DNA of 6,659 bases. Source: Allosphingosinicella sp. (GTDB lineage: Bacteria; Pseudomonadota; Alphaproteobacteria; Sphingomonadales; Sphingomonadaceae). The notes below the pieces were generated by a model. The model was given only the letters and a program-made list of their open reading frames with translations. It was not told where the DNA came from and searched no databases. Shown piece after piece: positions 1 to 5,697 of this stretch (within the stretch, counting starts at the first letter, position 1; every line of letters starts with the position of its first letter). The position numbers and the translations under genes are program-made. Location of the stretch: positions 1-6,659 of the forward strand of contig JASLBD010000155.1 of NCBI GenBank assembly GCA_030146745.1. Direction: 5' to 3'.

Positions 1-876
1 ATCGGCCGCAACCTCACTCCGTCGCCCTTCCTGATCAGCGCCGTCGCGGTGGTCGAGGCGCTCAAGGGCACGCCGCACGCGCAACGCTGGTTTCCCGGAA
101 TCCTCTCCGGCGACACGGTGGCGGCGCTCGCCGTCGACGAGGGCCCCAAGCACCGCCCCGAGGCGATCGCGATGCGGGCCGAGCGGGCCGGCAACGGCTT
201 TCGCCTGTCGGGACGCAAGCAGTTCGTCGTCCAGGGCGCCTCGGCGGACGTCATCGCCGTCGCCGCGCGGACCGAGGAGGGTATCACCCTGTTCGCGGTC
301 GAGAAGGAGTCGAAGGGGCTGGAAGTGGAGGGCGTCCGGCTGGCCGATTCCAGCATCGGCGCCCGGCTCGATTTCCGGGATGTGGAGGTCAATGCCGACG
401 CCGTGATCGGCGAGGTCGGCGGCGGCGAGGCGGTGCTCGGCCGGGTGCTCGACGCCGGCCGGGCCGGCGCCGCCTCGGAGATGGTCGGGCTCGGCTCGGC
501 GGCGATGGCGATGACGGTCGATTACCTCAAGCAGCGCAGGCAGTTCGGCCGGCTCATCGGCGAGTTCCAGGTGCTCCAGCACCGCGCCGCGCACCTCTAT
601 TCGGAGCTTGAGATCGCCCGCTCGGCGGCGCTCAAGGCTCAGCAATTGCTCGACGAGGGCAGCCCGGAGGCGGAGGCCATGGTTTCGGTCGCCAAGGCCA
701 AGGCGGGCCTCGCCTCGACGCTCGCGGTGCAGGAAGGCGTCCAGATGCACGGCGGCATCGGAATGACCGACGAATATGACATCGGCCTCTACATGAAGCG
801 CGACCGGGCCCTGAACGAACTGTTCGGCGATTCCAATTACCACGCCGACAAGCTGGCGCGGATGAAGGGATATTGA
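1..876 (+). CDS. Acyl-CoA dehydrogenase family protein, 5' end outside the window
   Basis: The frame is open from base 1, so the true start lies upstream. The GTG at 49 is internal to the family fold, and about 80 N-terminal residues are probably missing. The 291 visible codons cover the beta domain and the C-terminal helical domain of an acyl-CoA dehydrogenase, a flavoprotein that desaturates acyl-CoA thioesters at C2-C3. Family marks are RRQFGRLIGEFQ (about 535-570) and QMHGGIGMTDEYDIGLYMKR (742-801). Oddities: the usual TEPGAGSD flavin-contact motif is absent (AVDEGPKHRPEA at 127-162 instead). By hand alignment the MCAD-type catalytic Glu is replaced by Gly (FGDSN, Gly codon 826-828), and the IVD-type alternative Glu position is also Gly (LDAGR). 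It may be a non-catalytic partner of the next gene, whose active site is intact. Family assignment is firm; substrate and activity are unknown. Confidence 0.9.
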   Translation: MGRNLTPSPFLISAVAVVEALKGTPHAQRWFPGILSGDTVAALAVDEGPKHRPEAIAMRAERAGNGFRLSGRKQFVVQGASADVIAVAARTEEGITLFAVEKESKGLEVEGVRLADSSIGARLDFRDVEVNADAVIGEVGGGEAVLGRVLDAGRAGAASEMVGLGSAAMAMTVDYLKQRRQFGRLIGEFQVLQHRAAHLYSELEIARSAALKAQQLLDEGSPEAEAMVSVAKAKAGLASTLAVQEGVQMHGGIGMTDEYDIGLYMKRDRALNELFGDSNYHADKLARMKGY

Positions 877-895
877 GGCGAAGCCGGGGGAAATC

Positions 896-990
896 CGTCA
901 CCCCGGACTTGATCCGGGGTTCATGAACACGGATTGCGGACGTTCTCGTACCGCCGTGTTCATGGCTGCCGGATCAAGTCCGGCATGACG
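896..990. repeat. Extragenic palindromic repeat (REP-like) between the two dehydrogenase genes
   Basis: Two 37-base arms, 896-932 and 954-990, are inverted copies of each other with only a few mismatches, around a loop of about 21 bases. Each arm also contains its own small palindrome (CCGGACTTGATCCGG in the left arm). Such elements with a GGACTTGATCC core are common in alphaproteobacterial intergenic DNA. The palindrome ends 6 bases before the Shine-Dalgarno of the next gene. Transcribed, it would form a long hairpin between the two cistrons, which could protect the upstream message or reduce read-through. It has no T-tract, so it is not a typical intrinsic terminator. Confidence 0.8.
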
Positions 991-996
991 ATTATC

Positions 997-1000
997 GGAG
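997..1000 (+). promoter_or_regulatory. Ribosome binding site of the second acyl-CoA dehydrogenase
   Basis: GGAG at 997-1000 lies 6 bases before the ATG at 1007. This is ideal Shine-Dalgarno spacing and supports that start over other in-frame codons. It sits just beyond the palindrome's right arm. Confidence 0.75.
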
Positions 1001-1006
1001 ACCTGA

Positions 1007-2149
1007 ATGCCCCTCGATCCCGAATCCTTCGGCCTCCTCCTCTCCACCGTCCGCCGCTTCGTGCGCGAGCGCCTGCGCCCGCTCGAGGAGCGGGTCGACC
1101 GCGAGGACGAGGTCCCCGCCGGGATCGTCGCCGAGATGCGCGAGATGGGGCTGTTCGGGCTTTCGATCCCCGAGGAATATGGCGGCCTCGGCCTCACCAT
1201 GTCCGAGGAGGTGCGGGTCGCGCTGGAGCTCGGCGGCACCACTCCCGCCTTCCGCTCCGTCTTCGGCACCAACGTCGGGATCGGAAGCCAGGGCCTCGTC
1301 ATGGCGGGTAGCGAGGCCCAGAAGGCGCGGTGGCTGCCGGGGATCGCCACCGGCGAGATCGTCACCAGCTTCGCACTCACCGAGCCCGGCGCCGGCTCGG
1401 ACAGCGCCTCGGTGCAGACGAAGGCGGTCCGGGACGGCGACGTCTACCGCCTCACCGGCACCAAGCGCTTCATCACCAATGCCGACAAGGCCTCGCTCTT
1501 CACCGTCATGGCCCGAACCGGCGAGCCGGGCGCGAAGGGAGTCTCCGCCTTCCTCGTTCCCGCGGACCTGCCCGGCGTCAGCGTCGGCAAGCCGGAGAAG
1601 AAGATGGGCCAGCAGGGCGCCCATGTCTGCGACGTCAATTTCGACGGCGCGCCGGTCCCCGCCGCCAACCGGCTCGGCGAGGAGGGGGACGGGTTCCGGA
1701 TCGCGATGCGGGTGCTCGACCGCGGCCGGCTCCACATCGCCGCCGTCTGCGTCGGGATCGCCGAGCGGCTGATCGCCGACTCGGTGGCCTACGCGGCGGA
1801 GAGGAAGCAGTTCGGCAAAGCCATTTCCGAATTCCAGCTCATCCAGGCGATGATCGCCGATTCCAAGACCGAGACGATGGCGGCGAAGGCGCTGGTCCTT
1901 CAAGCCGCGGCGCTCAAGGATTCCGGCGAGCCGATCACGCTGGAAGCCGCGGCCGCCAAATATTTCGCCAGCGAGACCGTCGGCCGGGTCGCCGACCGGG
2001 CGGTGCAGATATTCGGCGGCGCCGGTTACATCGCCGATTACGGAATCGAGCGGCTCTACCGCGACGTGCGGCTGTTCCGGATCTACGAGGGGACGAGCCA
2101 GGTCCAGCAGCTGGTCATTGCCCGGGAGGTGATGAAAAGGGGAGGGTAG
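1007..2149 (+). CDS. Acyl-CoA dehydrogenase, complete
   Basis: The 380-residue product has the normal length of an acyl-CoA dehydrogenase: an FAD enzyme that oxidises an acyl-CoA to the 2-enoyl-CoA and passes electrons to electron-transfer flavoprotein in the cytoplasm. Domains in order are an N-terminal helical domain (about 5-118), a middle beta domain starting at the flavin motif TEPGAGSD (125-132), and a C-terminal helical domain with ERKQFG (265-270), QIFGGAGYI (334-342) and RIYEGTSQVQ (358-367). Glu361 in YEGTS matches the catalytic base of medium/short-chain type enzymes. The start is supported by GGAG 6 bases upstream. The preceding gene is a paralogue in the same direction 130 bases away, so co-transcription is likely. 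The stop is followed within a few bases by a hairpin. Chain-length or substrate specificity cannot be read from the sequence; fatty acid, branched-chain, steroid or other degradation are all possible. Confidence 0.95.
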   Translation: MPLDPESFGLLLSTVRRFVRERLRPLEERVDREDEVPAGIVAEMREMGLFGLSIPEEYGGLGLTMSEEVRVALELGGTTPAFRSVFGTNVGIGSQGLVMAGSEAQKARWLPGIATGEIVTSFALTEPGAGSDSASVQTKAVRDGDVYRLTGTKRFITNADKASLFTVMARTGEPGAKGVSAFLVPADLPGVSVGKPEKKMGQQGAHVCDVNFDGAPVPAANRLGEEGDGFRIAMRVLDRGRLHIAAVCVGIAERLIADSVAYAAERKQFGKAISEFQLIQAMIADSKTETMAAKALVLQAAALKDSGEPITLEAAAAKYFASETVGRVADRAVQIFGGAGYIADYGIERLYRDVRLFRIYEGTSQVQQLVIAREVMKRGG

Positions 2150-2152
2150 ACC

Positions 2153-2258
2153 CCCTCTCCCCCGAGGGGAGAGGGCAGGGTGAGGGGGTTCGGCTTCCGA
2201 GGAAATTCCTTGAGCTCAGAGCCCCCTCACCCCAACCCTCTCCCCCTAGGGGAGAGGG
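2153..2258. repeat. Paired-hairpin palindromic repeat, possible bidirectional terminator
   Basis: The left arm at about 2153-2188 and right arm at 2222-2258 are inverted copies. Each carries a smaller hairpin of the CCCTCTCCCC..GGGGAGAGGG type (2153-2175 and 2236-2258). The element starts 3 bases after the stop of the + strand dehydrogenase and extends into the 3' end of the convergent - strand thioesterase gene, whose TGA (2227-2229) lies inside it. Its position between converging genes suits transcription termination in both directions, although there is no T-tract. CTCTCCCC/GGGGAGAG repeats are widespread in proteobacterial intergenic DNA. Confidence 0.75.
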
Positions 2259-2655
2259 AGTTGATGTCGATCCCCTCCCCGCGTCTCACCATCAGATTCA
2301 TCCGAGCCGCCGCGATCGGCCTGGCGCGGTCCTGCTGCCAGGCATGGGCCTCCACGTTCGCCACCCGGCTTCCGAGCCGGGTCACCACCGCCGAGGCGAA
2401 GGTGTCGTGATCGGTGCCGCCGCGCATGAAGTCGACGCTGACGTTGATCGGCCTGGCCGTGGCTCCGCCGCCCAGCGCTTCGTAGAGCGTGCCCAGGGCC
2501 GCGAACTCGAGCAGCCCGGCGATGGCGCCGCCGTGGAGGAAGCCGGGACGCCCGACCACCTCCTCGCGGAACCCCATCACCCAGAGCAGGGCGCCGTCCT
2601 CCGAACGCTCGGTGCGCAGTCCGAGGAGCTCGGCATAAGGGGGGAGAGGGTGCAT
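2227..2655 (-). CDS. PaaI-like hotdog-fold thioesterase
   Basis: The product is a small acyl-CoA thioesterase-like protein of the PaaI/hotdog superfamily, expected to hydrolyse CoA thioesters in the cytoplasm. With the ATG at 2653-2655 it has 142 residues. The hotdog signature is GFLHGGAIAGLLEFA (38-52), with His41, Gly42 and Gly43, and an acidic Glu50 nine residues after the His, the spacing of the catalytic acid in PaaI enzymes. The following strands PINVSVDFMRGG (69-80) and VANVEAHAWQQ (98-108) fit the fold. An upstream ATG (2677-2679) would add MTGGLGGD, but it lies inside a palindromic repeat, so the shorter start is preferred. The last residues (about 131-142, ending SLSPRGRGLG) are encoded by another repeat and are unlikely to belong to the fold. 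The gene converges on the second dehydrogenase and reads the same way as the transferase upstream. The substrate is unknown. Confidence 0.85.
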   Translation of the reverse strand: MHPLPPYAELLGLRTERSEDGALLWVMGFREEVVGRPGFLHGGAIAGLLEFAALGTLYEALGGGATARPINVSVDFMRGGTDHDTFASAVVTRLGSRVANVEAHAWQQDRARPIAAARMNLMVRRGEGIDINSLSPRGRGLG

Positions 2656-2673
2656 GTCCCCGCCTAATCCCCC

Positions 2674-2740
2674 CGTCATTCCAGCGAAAGCTGGAATCCG
2701 CGCCCAGTCCGCATGGATGCCGGCCTTCGCTGGAATGACG
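2674..2740. repeat. Extragenic palindromic repeat between thioesterase and transferase genes
   Basis: Arms 2674-2699 and 2715-2740 are 26-base inverted copies with about three mismatches, separated by 15 bases. The left arm has an internal palindrome, TTCCAGCGAAAGCTGGAA. This CGTCATTCCAGCG-type repeat is common in Alphaproteobacteria and differs in sequence from the element at 896-990. On the - strand it lies between the transferase stop and the thioesterase start, so it could act as an intercistronic hairpin. It also provides an upstream ATG in frame with the thioesterase. Confidence 0.8.
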
Positions 2741-2766
2741 ATTAACCCTCGCGCGATTCCAACCGC

Positions 2767-3384
2767 TTAGTGATTGGTGCCTGGCACCAATTTACGAACT
2801 TCCCTTTCCCCAAGGGGGAGAGGGAGAAGGTCGTCCGGCTCGTCCACGTCCCGAAGCATTTCCCCCACGTGCAGCGACCAGCCCAGCGCCTCGATCCTCG
2901 CCATCGTCTGTTCCGCGACCGCCGCCGTGCTCCAGTCTATTCCCTCGAAGATCGACGGGTCGAACCGCCGCAGCCCGAGCAGCACATAGCCGCCGTCCGT
3001 CGCCGGGTGGATCAGCGCGTCGTGCTCCTCCAGCGCATCCGCCGCCGCGCGCAGCAGGCTCCGGTCGAGCTCGGGGCAATCCGCTCCGATCAGCAGAACC
3101 GGCTCCTCGCGAAGCCACCGCTCCGCCGCCCGTGCGAGCCGCTCCCCCAGACCGCCTTCGCCCTGGGCGGTCAGTGCCAGCCCCGGTTCCACCTCATGCC
3201 ATTCGCTGGCGTCGGGCTCGCCGCACAGCTCCACCGGAAGCCCGGTCGCCAGCGCCTCCTCCACGGTGCGCTCGAGCATCTCCAGAGCCAGCGCCGCCGC
3301 GCCGTCCGCGCCGAGCGCTGGGATCAGCCGGGTCTTCACCCGCCCCGCCACCGGCGCCTTGGCGAAGACGAGGATCCCGGTCAC
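2767..3384 (-). CDS. TIGR04282/DUF2064-family glycosyltransferase-like protein (radical SAM-associated transferase 1)
   Basis: The 205-residue product is a GT-A-like nucleotidyl/glycosyl transferase of the DUF2064 family, whose TIGRFAMs model is named for association with radical SAM proteins and is often annotated as arsenosugar biosynthesis glycosyltransferase. Motifs: ILVFAKAPVAGRVKTRL (4-20, the nucleotide-binding N-terminus), QGEGGLGERL (74-83), LLIGADCPEL (97-106, with the acidic residue expected at the metal/nucleotide site), HPATDGGYVLLGL (126-138) and RDVDEPDDL (178-186). The GTG at 3382-3384 is chosen because the family fold starts at once and because it overlaps the stop of the upstream gene as GTGA, a classical coupling arrangement. 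An ATG at 3453 would add 23 residues lying in the upstream gene and unlike the family. Residues after about 187 (PLPLGEREVRKLVPGTNH) are encoded by repeats, not the conserved domain. The sugar or acceptor is unknown. Confidence 0.85.
   Translation of the reverse strand: MTGILVFAKAPVAGRVKTRLIPALGADGAAALALEMLERTVEEALATGLPVELCGEPDASEWHEVEPGLALTAQGEGGLGERLARAAERWLREEPVLLIGADCPELDRSLLRAAADALEEHDALIHPATDGGYVLLGLRRFDPSIFEGIDWSTAAVAEQTMARIEALGWSLHVGEMLRDVDEPDDLLPLPLGEREVRKLVPGTNH
2773..2791. repeat. Short perfect palindrome at the 3' end of the transferase gene
   Basis: ATTGGTGCC (2773-2781) and GGCACCAAT (2783-2791) are exact inverted copies around one base. The palindrome lies inside the coding region and encodes the end of the transferase (VPGTN), 3 bases before its TAA. 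Palindromes with a GGTGCC..GGCACC core occur as scattered repeats in other bacterial genomes; mobility is not shown here. Confidence 0.65.
2801..2825. repeat. CCCTTTCCCC/GGGGAGAGGG hairpin inside the transferase 3' end
   Basis: TCCCTTTCCCC (2801-2811) pairs with GGGGAGAGGGA (2815-2825) with one mismatch around a 3-base loop. It resembles each half of the paired hairpin at 2153-2258 and encodes the residues LPLPLGERE near the end of the transferase. It looks like the same repeat family read into a coding tail. Confidence 0.65.
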
Positions 3385-5582
3385 CCGAGCCGCCAGGCGT
3401 GATAGCGCTGCAGGCAGGCGAGCAGCCGCACGGGCTTGTGCATTTTCTTCCATTCGCCGGCGGCATATTTGTTTGCTTCGGCCAGAGTCGGATAGGCGTG
3501 GATGGCGGCGAGCACTTTGTTGAGGCCGAGTCCGTGCTTCATCGCCAGGACCAGCTCGGGGAGAAGCTCGCCGGCATCGGCCGCGACGATGGTGGCGCCG
3601 AGCAGCCGGTCCTTGCCGGGGACGACGAGCAATTTGACGAAGCCCCGGTTCGCGCCTTCGGCCACGGCGCGGTCGAGGTGGGTCAAATCGTAGCGCACCA
3701 CTTCATATTCGATGCCCGCTTCCTGCGCCGAAAGCGCGTTGTGGCCGACATGGGCGACCTCGGGATCGGTGAAGGTGACCCAGGGCAGCACCCGGTAATC
3801 GGCGCGGAAGCGCTTCAGATGGCCGAACAGGCCGTTCACCGCCGCGAACCAGGCCTGATGGGCGGCGAAGTGGGTGAACTGGTACGGGCCGGCGACGTCG
3901 CCGACCGCGTAGATGTTGGGGAAGCGCGTCTCAAGCCATTCGTTGACCGCGATCGTCCGGCCGGTCTCGATGCCCAGCGCTTCCAGCCCATAGCCGGTCA
4001 GCCGCGCCTTGCGCCCGACTGCGACGATGATCTCGTCGAAGGGGACGGCGTCTTCCCCGTCCGACCGGACGATCAGCGTCTTGCCCTCGACCCGAAGTGC
4101 CTCATGCCCGGTGCGGATATCCACCCCCTCCTCGCGAAGCACCGCCTCGACCAGCGCCGAGGCGTCCTCGTCCTCCTTCGGCAGCAGCCGTGGCCCGTGC
4201 TCCACCTGGGTCACCTTGGCGCCGAGACGGGCGAAGGCCTGCGCCATCTCGGTGCCGATCGGCCCGCCGCCGACGATCGCGATCCGCTCCGGGACCGACT
4301 CGCGGCCGCGCAATTTCTCCCACATCGAGTCGCTGGTCAGGAAGCCGTTCTCCGCCAAGCCGGGAATGTCGGGCACGGCCGGCTCGCCGCCGGCGGCGAT
4401 GACGAGGGCGCGCGCCGTCAGCCGCTCGCCGCCGTCGATCTCGACCGTCCAGGGATCGACGAGGCGGGCATGGCCCTTGCGCACGTCGACCCCGAGCCGG
4501 GTGTAGCGCTCGACGCTGTCGGCGGGCGCGATCTCGGCGATGATCCGGTGCACTCGCTCCATCACCTCGGCGAAGCGCACCTCCGGCTCCGCGGGAGCGA
4601 TTCCGTAGGAGTCTGCGGTCCGGATCTCATGGGCCGCCCGGGCGCTTCGGATCAGGGCTTTCGAGGGCACGCAGCCGGTGTTGAGGCAGTCGCCGCCCAT
4701 CTCGCCTTTCTCGATCAGCGTCACCCTCGCCCTGACCGTGGCTCCGATCAAAGCGGTGACGAGGCCGCCGGCGCCGGCGCCGATGACGATCAGGTTGCGG
4801 TCGAAGCGCCGCGGCCGCCGCCGGCCCCGGTAGACCCGGCGGCGCTTCCACCAGCCGACCAGCGCCCTGGCGAGGAGCGGGAACAGGCCGAGCAGGACGA
4901 ACGAGCCGATCAAAGCGGGCGAGAAGATGTCGCTCGTGCTCTCGACGGCGGCGAGCCGGGTGCCGGCATTCACGTAGACGATCGTTCCGAGCAGCATGCC
5001 CGCCTGGCTGACCAAAGCGAAAGTGAGAAGCCGCATCGCCGTCACGCCCATGGCGAGGTTGACGAGGAAGAAGGGGAAAGCGGGGATGAGGCGCAGGGTG
5101 AGCAGATAGAAGGCGCCGTCCCGCTCGATGCCGTGGTCGATCGCATCGATCCGCCTTCCGAACCTCGCCTTGACCCAGTCGCGAAGCAGATAGCGCGACG
5201 AGAGGAAGGCGAGGCTCGCCCCGAGGGTCGAGGCGAAGGAGGCGATGAGAATGCCCTGCCACAGGCCGAAGACCGCACCCGCGGCGAGGGTCAGGATCGC
5301 CGCTCCGGGCAGCGAGAGGGCGGTGACGGCGACGTAGAGGAGGAAGAAGGCGGCGACGGCGGCGAGGGGGTTGGATTCGACATAGGCCGCGATGCCGGCC
5401 TGCCGCGCCTTGAGGTTGGCGAGGGTGAGATGGTCGCCGAGATCGAAAATGAAGAAGCCCGCGATCGCCAGAGCGATAAGGAGCAGGAGGAGGATCCGGC
5501 CGTATCTTTTCCTCTCCCGCTTTTCGCGGGAGAGGAGGGGCCCGCCGCGAAGCGGTGGGAGGTGAGGGTCTTTCGGACTCAT
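3381..5582 (-). CDS. Fusion of TVP38/TMEM64 membrane domain and mercuric reductase-like FAD disulfide oxidoreductase
   Basis: A 733-residue two-domain protein. Residues 29-48 form a hydrophobic helix. Residues about 70-245 form a TVP38/TMEM64 (DedA-like, VTT) multi-pass domain, with LPGAAILTLAAGAVFG (91-106) and LRLIPAFPFFLVNLAMG (163-179). A basic stretch (KRRRVYRGRRRPRR, 246-259) links to a class I flavin disulfide oxidoreductase on the cytoplasmic side: FAD motif VIGAGAGGL (266-274), redox pair GGDCLNTGC (Cys299 and Cys304), NAD(P)H motif GGGPIGTE (438-445), second FAD motif AVGDVAG (559-565), and dimerisation domain about 595-718. At the usual catalytic His-Pro-Thr position it has Tyr (HAYPTLAE, 695-702), as in MerA-like enzymes. 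It has no C-terminal Cys-Cys pair and no HMA domain, so it is not a true mercuric reductase. The ATG at 5582 is the only plausible start. Residues about 5-24 are encoded by a repeat. The substrate is unknown. Confidence 0.92.
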   Translation of the reverse strand: MSPKDPHLPPLRGGPLLSREKRERKRYGRILLLLLIALAIAGFFIFDLGDHLTLANLKARQAGIAAYVESNPLAAVAAFFLLYVAVTALSLPGAAILTLAAGAVFGLWQGILIASFASTLGASLAFLSSRYLLRDWVKARFGRRIDAIDHGIERDGAFYLLTLRLIPAFPFFLVNLAMGVTAMRLLTFALVSQAGMLLGTIVYVNAGTRLAAVESTSDIFSPALIGSFVLLGLFPLLARALVGWWKRRRVYRGRRRPRRFDRNLIVIGAGAGGLVTALIGATVRARVTLIEKGEMGGDCLNTGCVPSKALIRSARAAHEIRTADSYGIAPAEPEVRFAEVMERVHRIIAEIAPADSVERYTRLGVDVRKGHARLVDPWTVEIDGGERLTARALVIAAGGEPAVPDIPGLAENGFLTSDSMWEKLRGRESVPERIAIVGGGPIGTEMAQAFARLGAKVTQVEHGPRLLPKEDEDASALVEAVLREEGVDIRTGHEALRVEGKTLIVRSDGEDAVPFDEIIVAVGRKARLTGYGLEALGIETGRTIAVNEWLETRFPNIYAVGDVAGPYQFTHFAAHQAWFAAVNGLFGHLKRFRADYRVLPWVTFTDPEVAHVGHNALSAQEAGIEYEVVRYDLTHLDRAVAEGANRGFVKLLVVPGKDRLLGATIVAADAGELLPELVLAMKHGLGLNKVLAAIHAYPTLAEANKYAAGEWKKMHKPVRLLACLQRYHAWRLG

Positions 5583-5645
5583 TGCTACAGACCCTCACCC
5601 TCCCGCTTCGCGGGCCCCTCCCTCTCCCGCGAAAAACGGGAGAGG
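5511..5645. repeat. Large inverted repeat spanning the start of the fusion gene
   Basis: Left arm 5511-5571 and right arm 5589-5645 are inverted copies with small gaps and mismatches, around a 17-base centre (5572-5588) that contains the ATG of the - strand fusion gene (5580-5582). Each arm has its own hairpin of the CCTCTCCCG..CGGGAGAGG type plus a second one (CCCGCTTCGCGGG in the right arm). The left arm lies inside the coding region. The remaining divergent region up to 5697 holds an in-frame TAA (5659-5661) upstream of the radical SAM ATG. I could not identify convincing -35/-10 promoter boxes in it. In the fusion-gene message the start codon would sit in the loop of a strong stem, which may affect translation. 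Confidence 0.8.
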
Positions 5646-5697
5646 GGCTTTTCCGGCCTAACACCGCCGGTGCAATTCGCCTATCCTCCCGCGCCTC

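Noticed and set aside
896..990. CRISPR repeat or attachment site
   Set aside because: It is a single inverted pair with no direct-repeat array, spacers, tRNA or integrase nearby. REP-like palindrome fits better.
992..1903. 303-codon open frame on the - strand antisense to the second dehydrogenase
   Set aside because: The overlapping + strand frame has clear family motifs and a Shine-Dalgarno. This frame shows no recognisable domain.
1330..2667. 445-codon open frame on the + strand across the dehydrogenase end and the thioesterase
   Set aside because: It overlaps two well-supported genes in other frames and crosses the repeat. Its composition is Arg-rich and domain-free.
2770..3402. 210-codon open frame on the + strand antisense to the transferase
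   Set aside because: The opposite strand encodes a conserved DUF2064 protein. The + frame has no recognisable motif.
3381..5582. Annotation as mercuric reductase (merA)
   Set aside because: It lacks the C-terminal Cys pair and the HMA domain, carries a TVP38 domain, and no mer genes are nearby.
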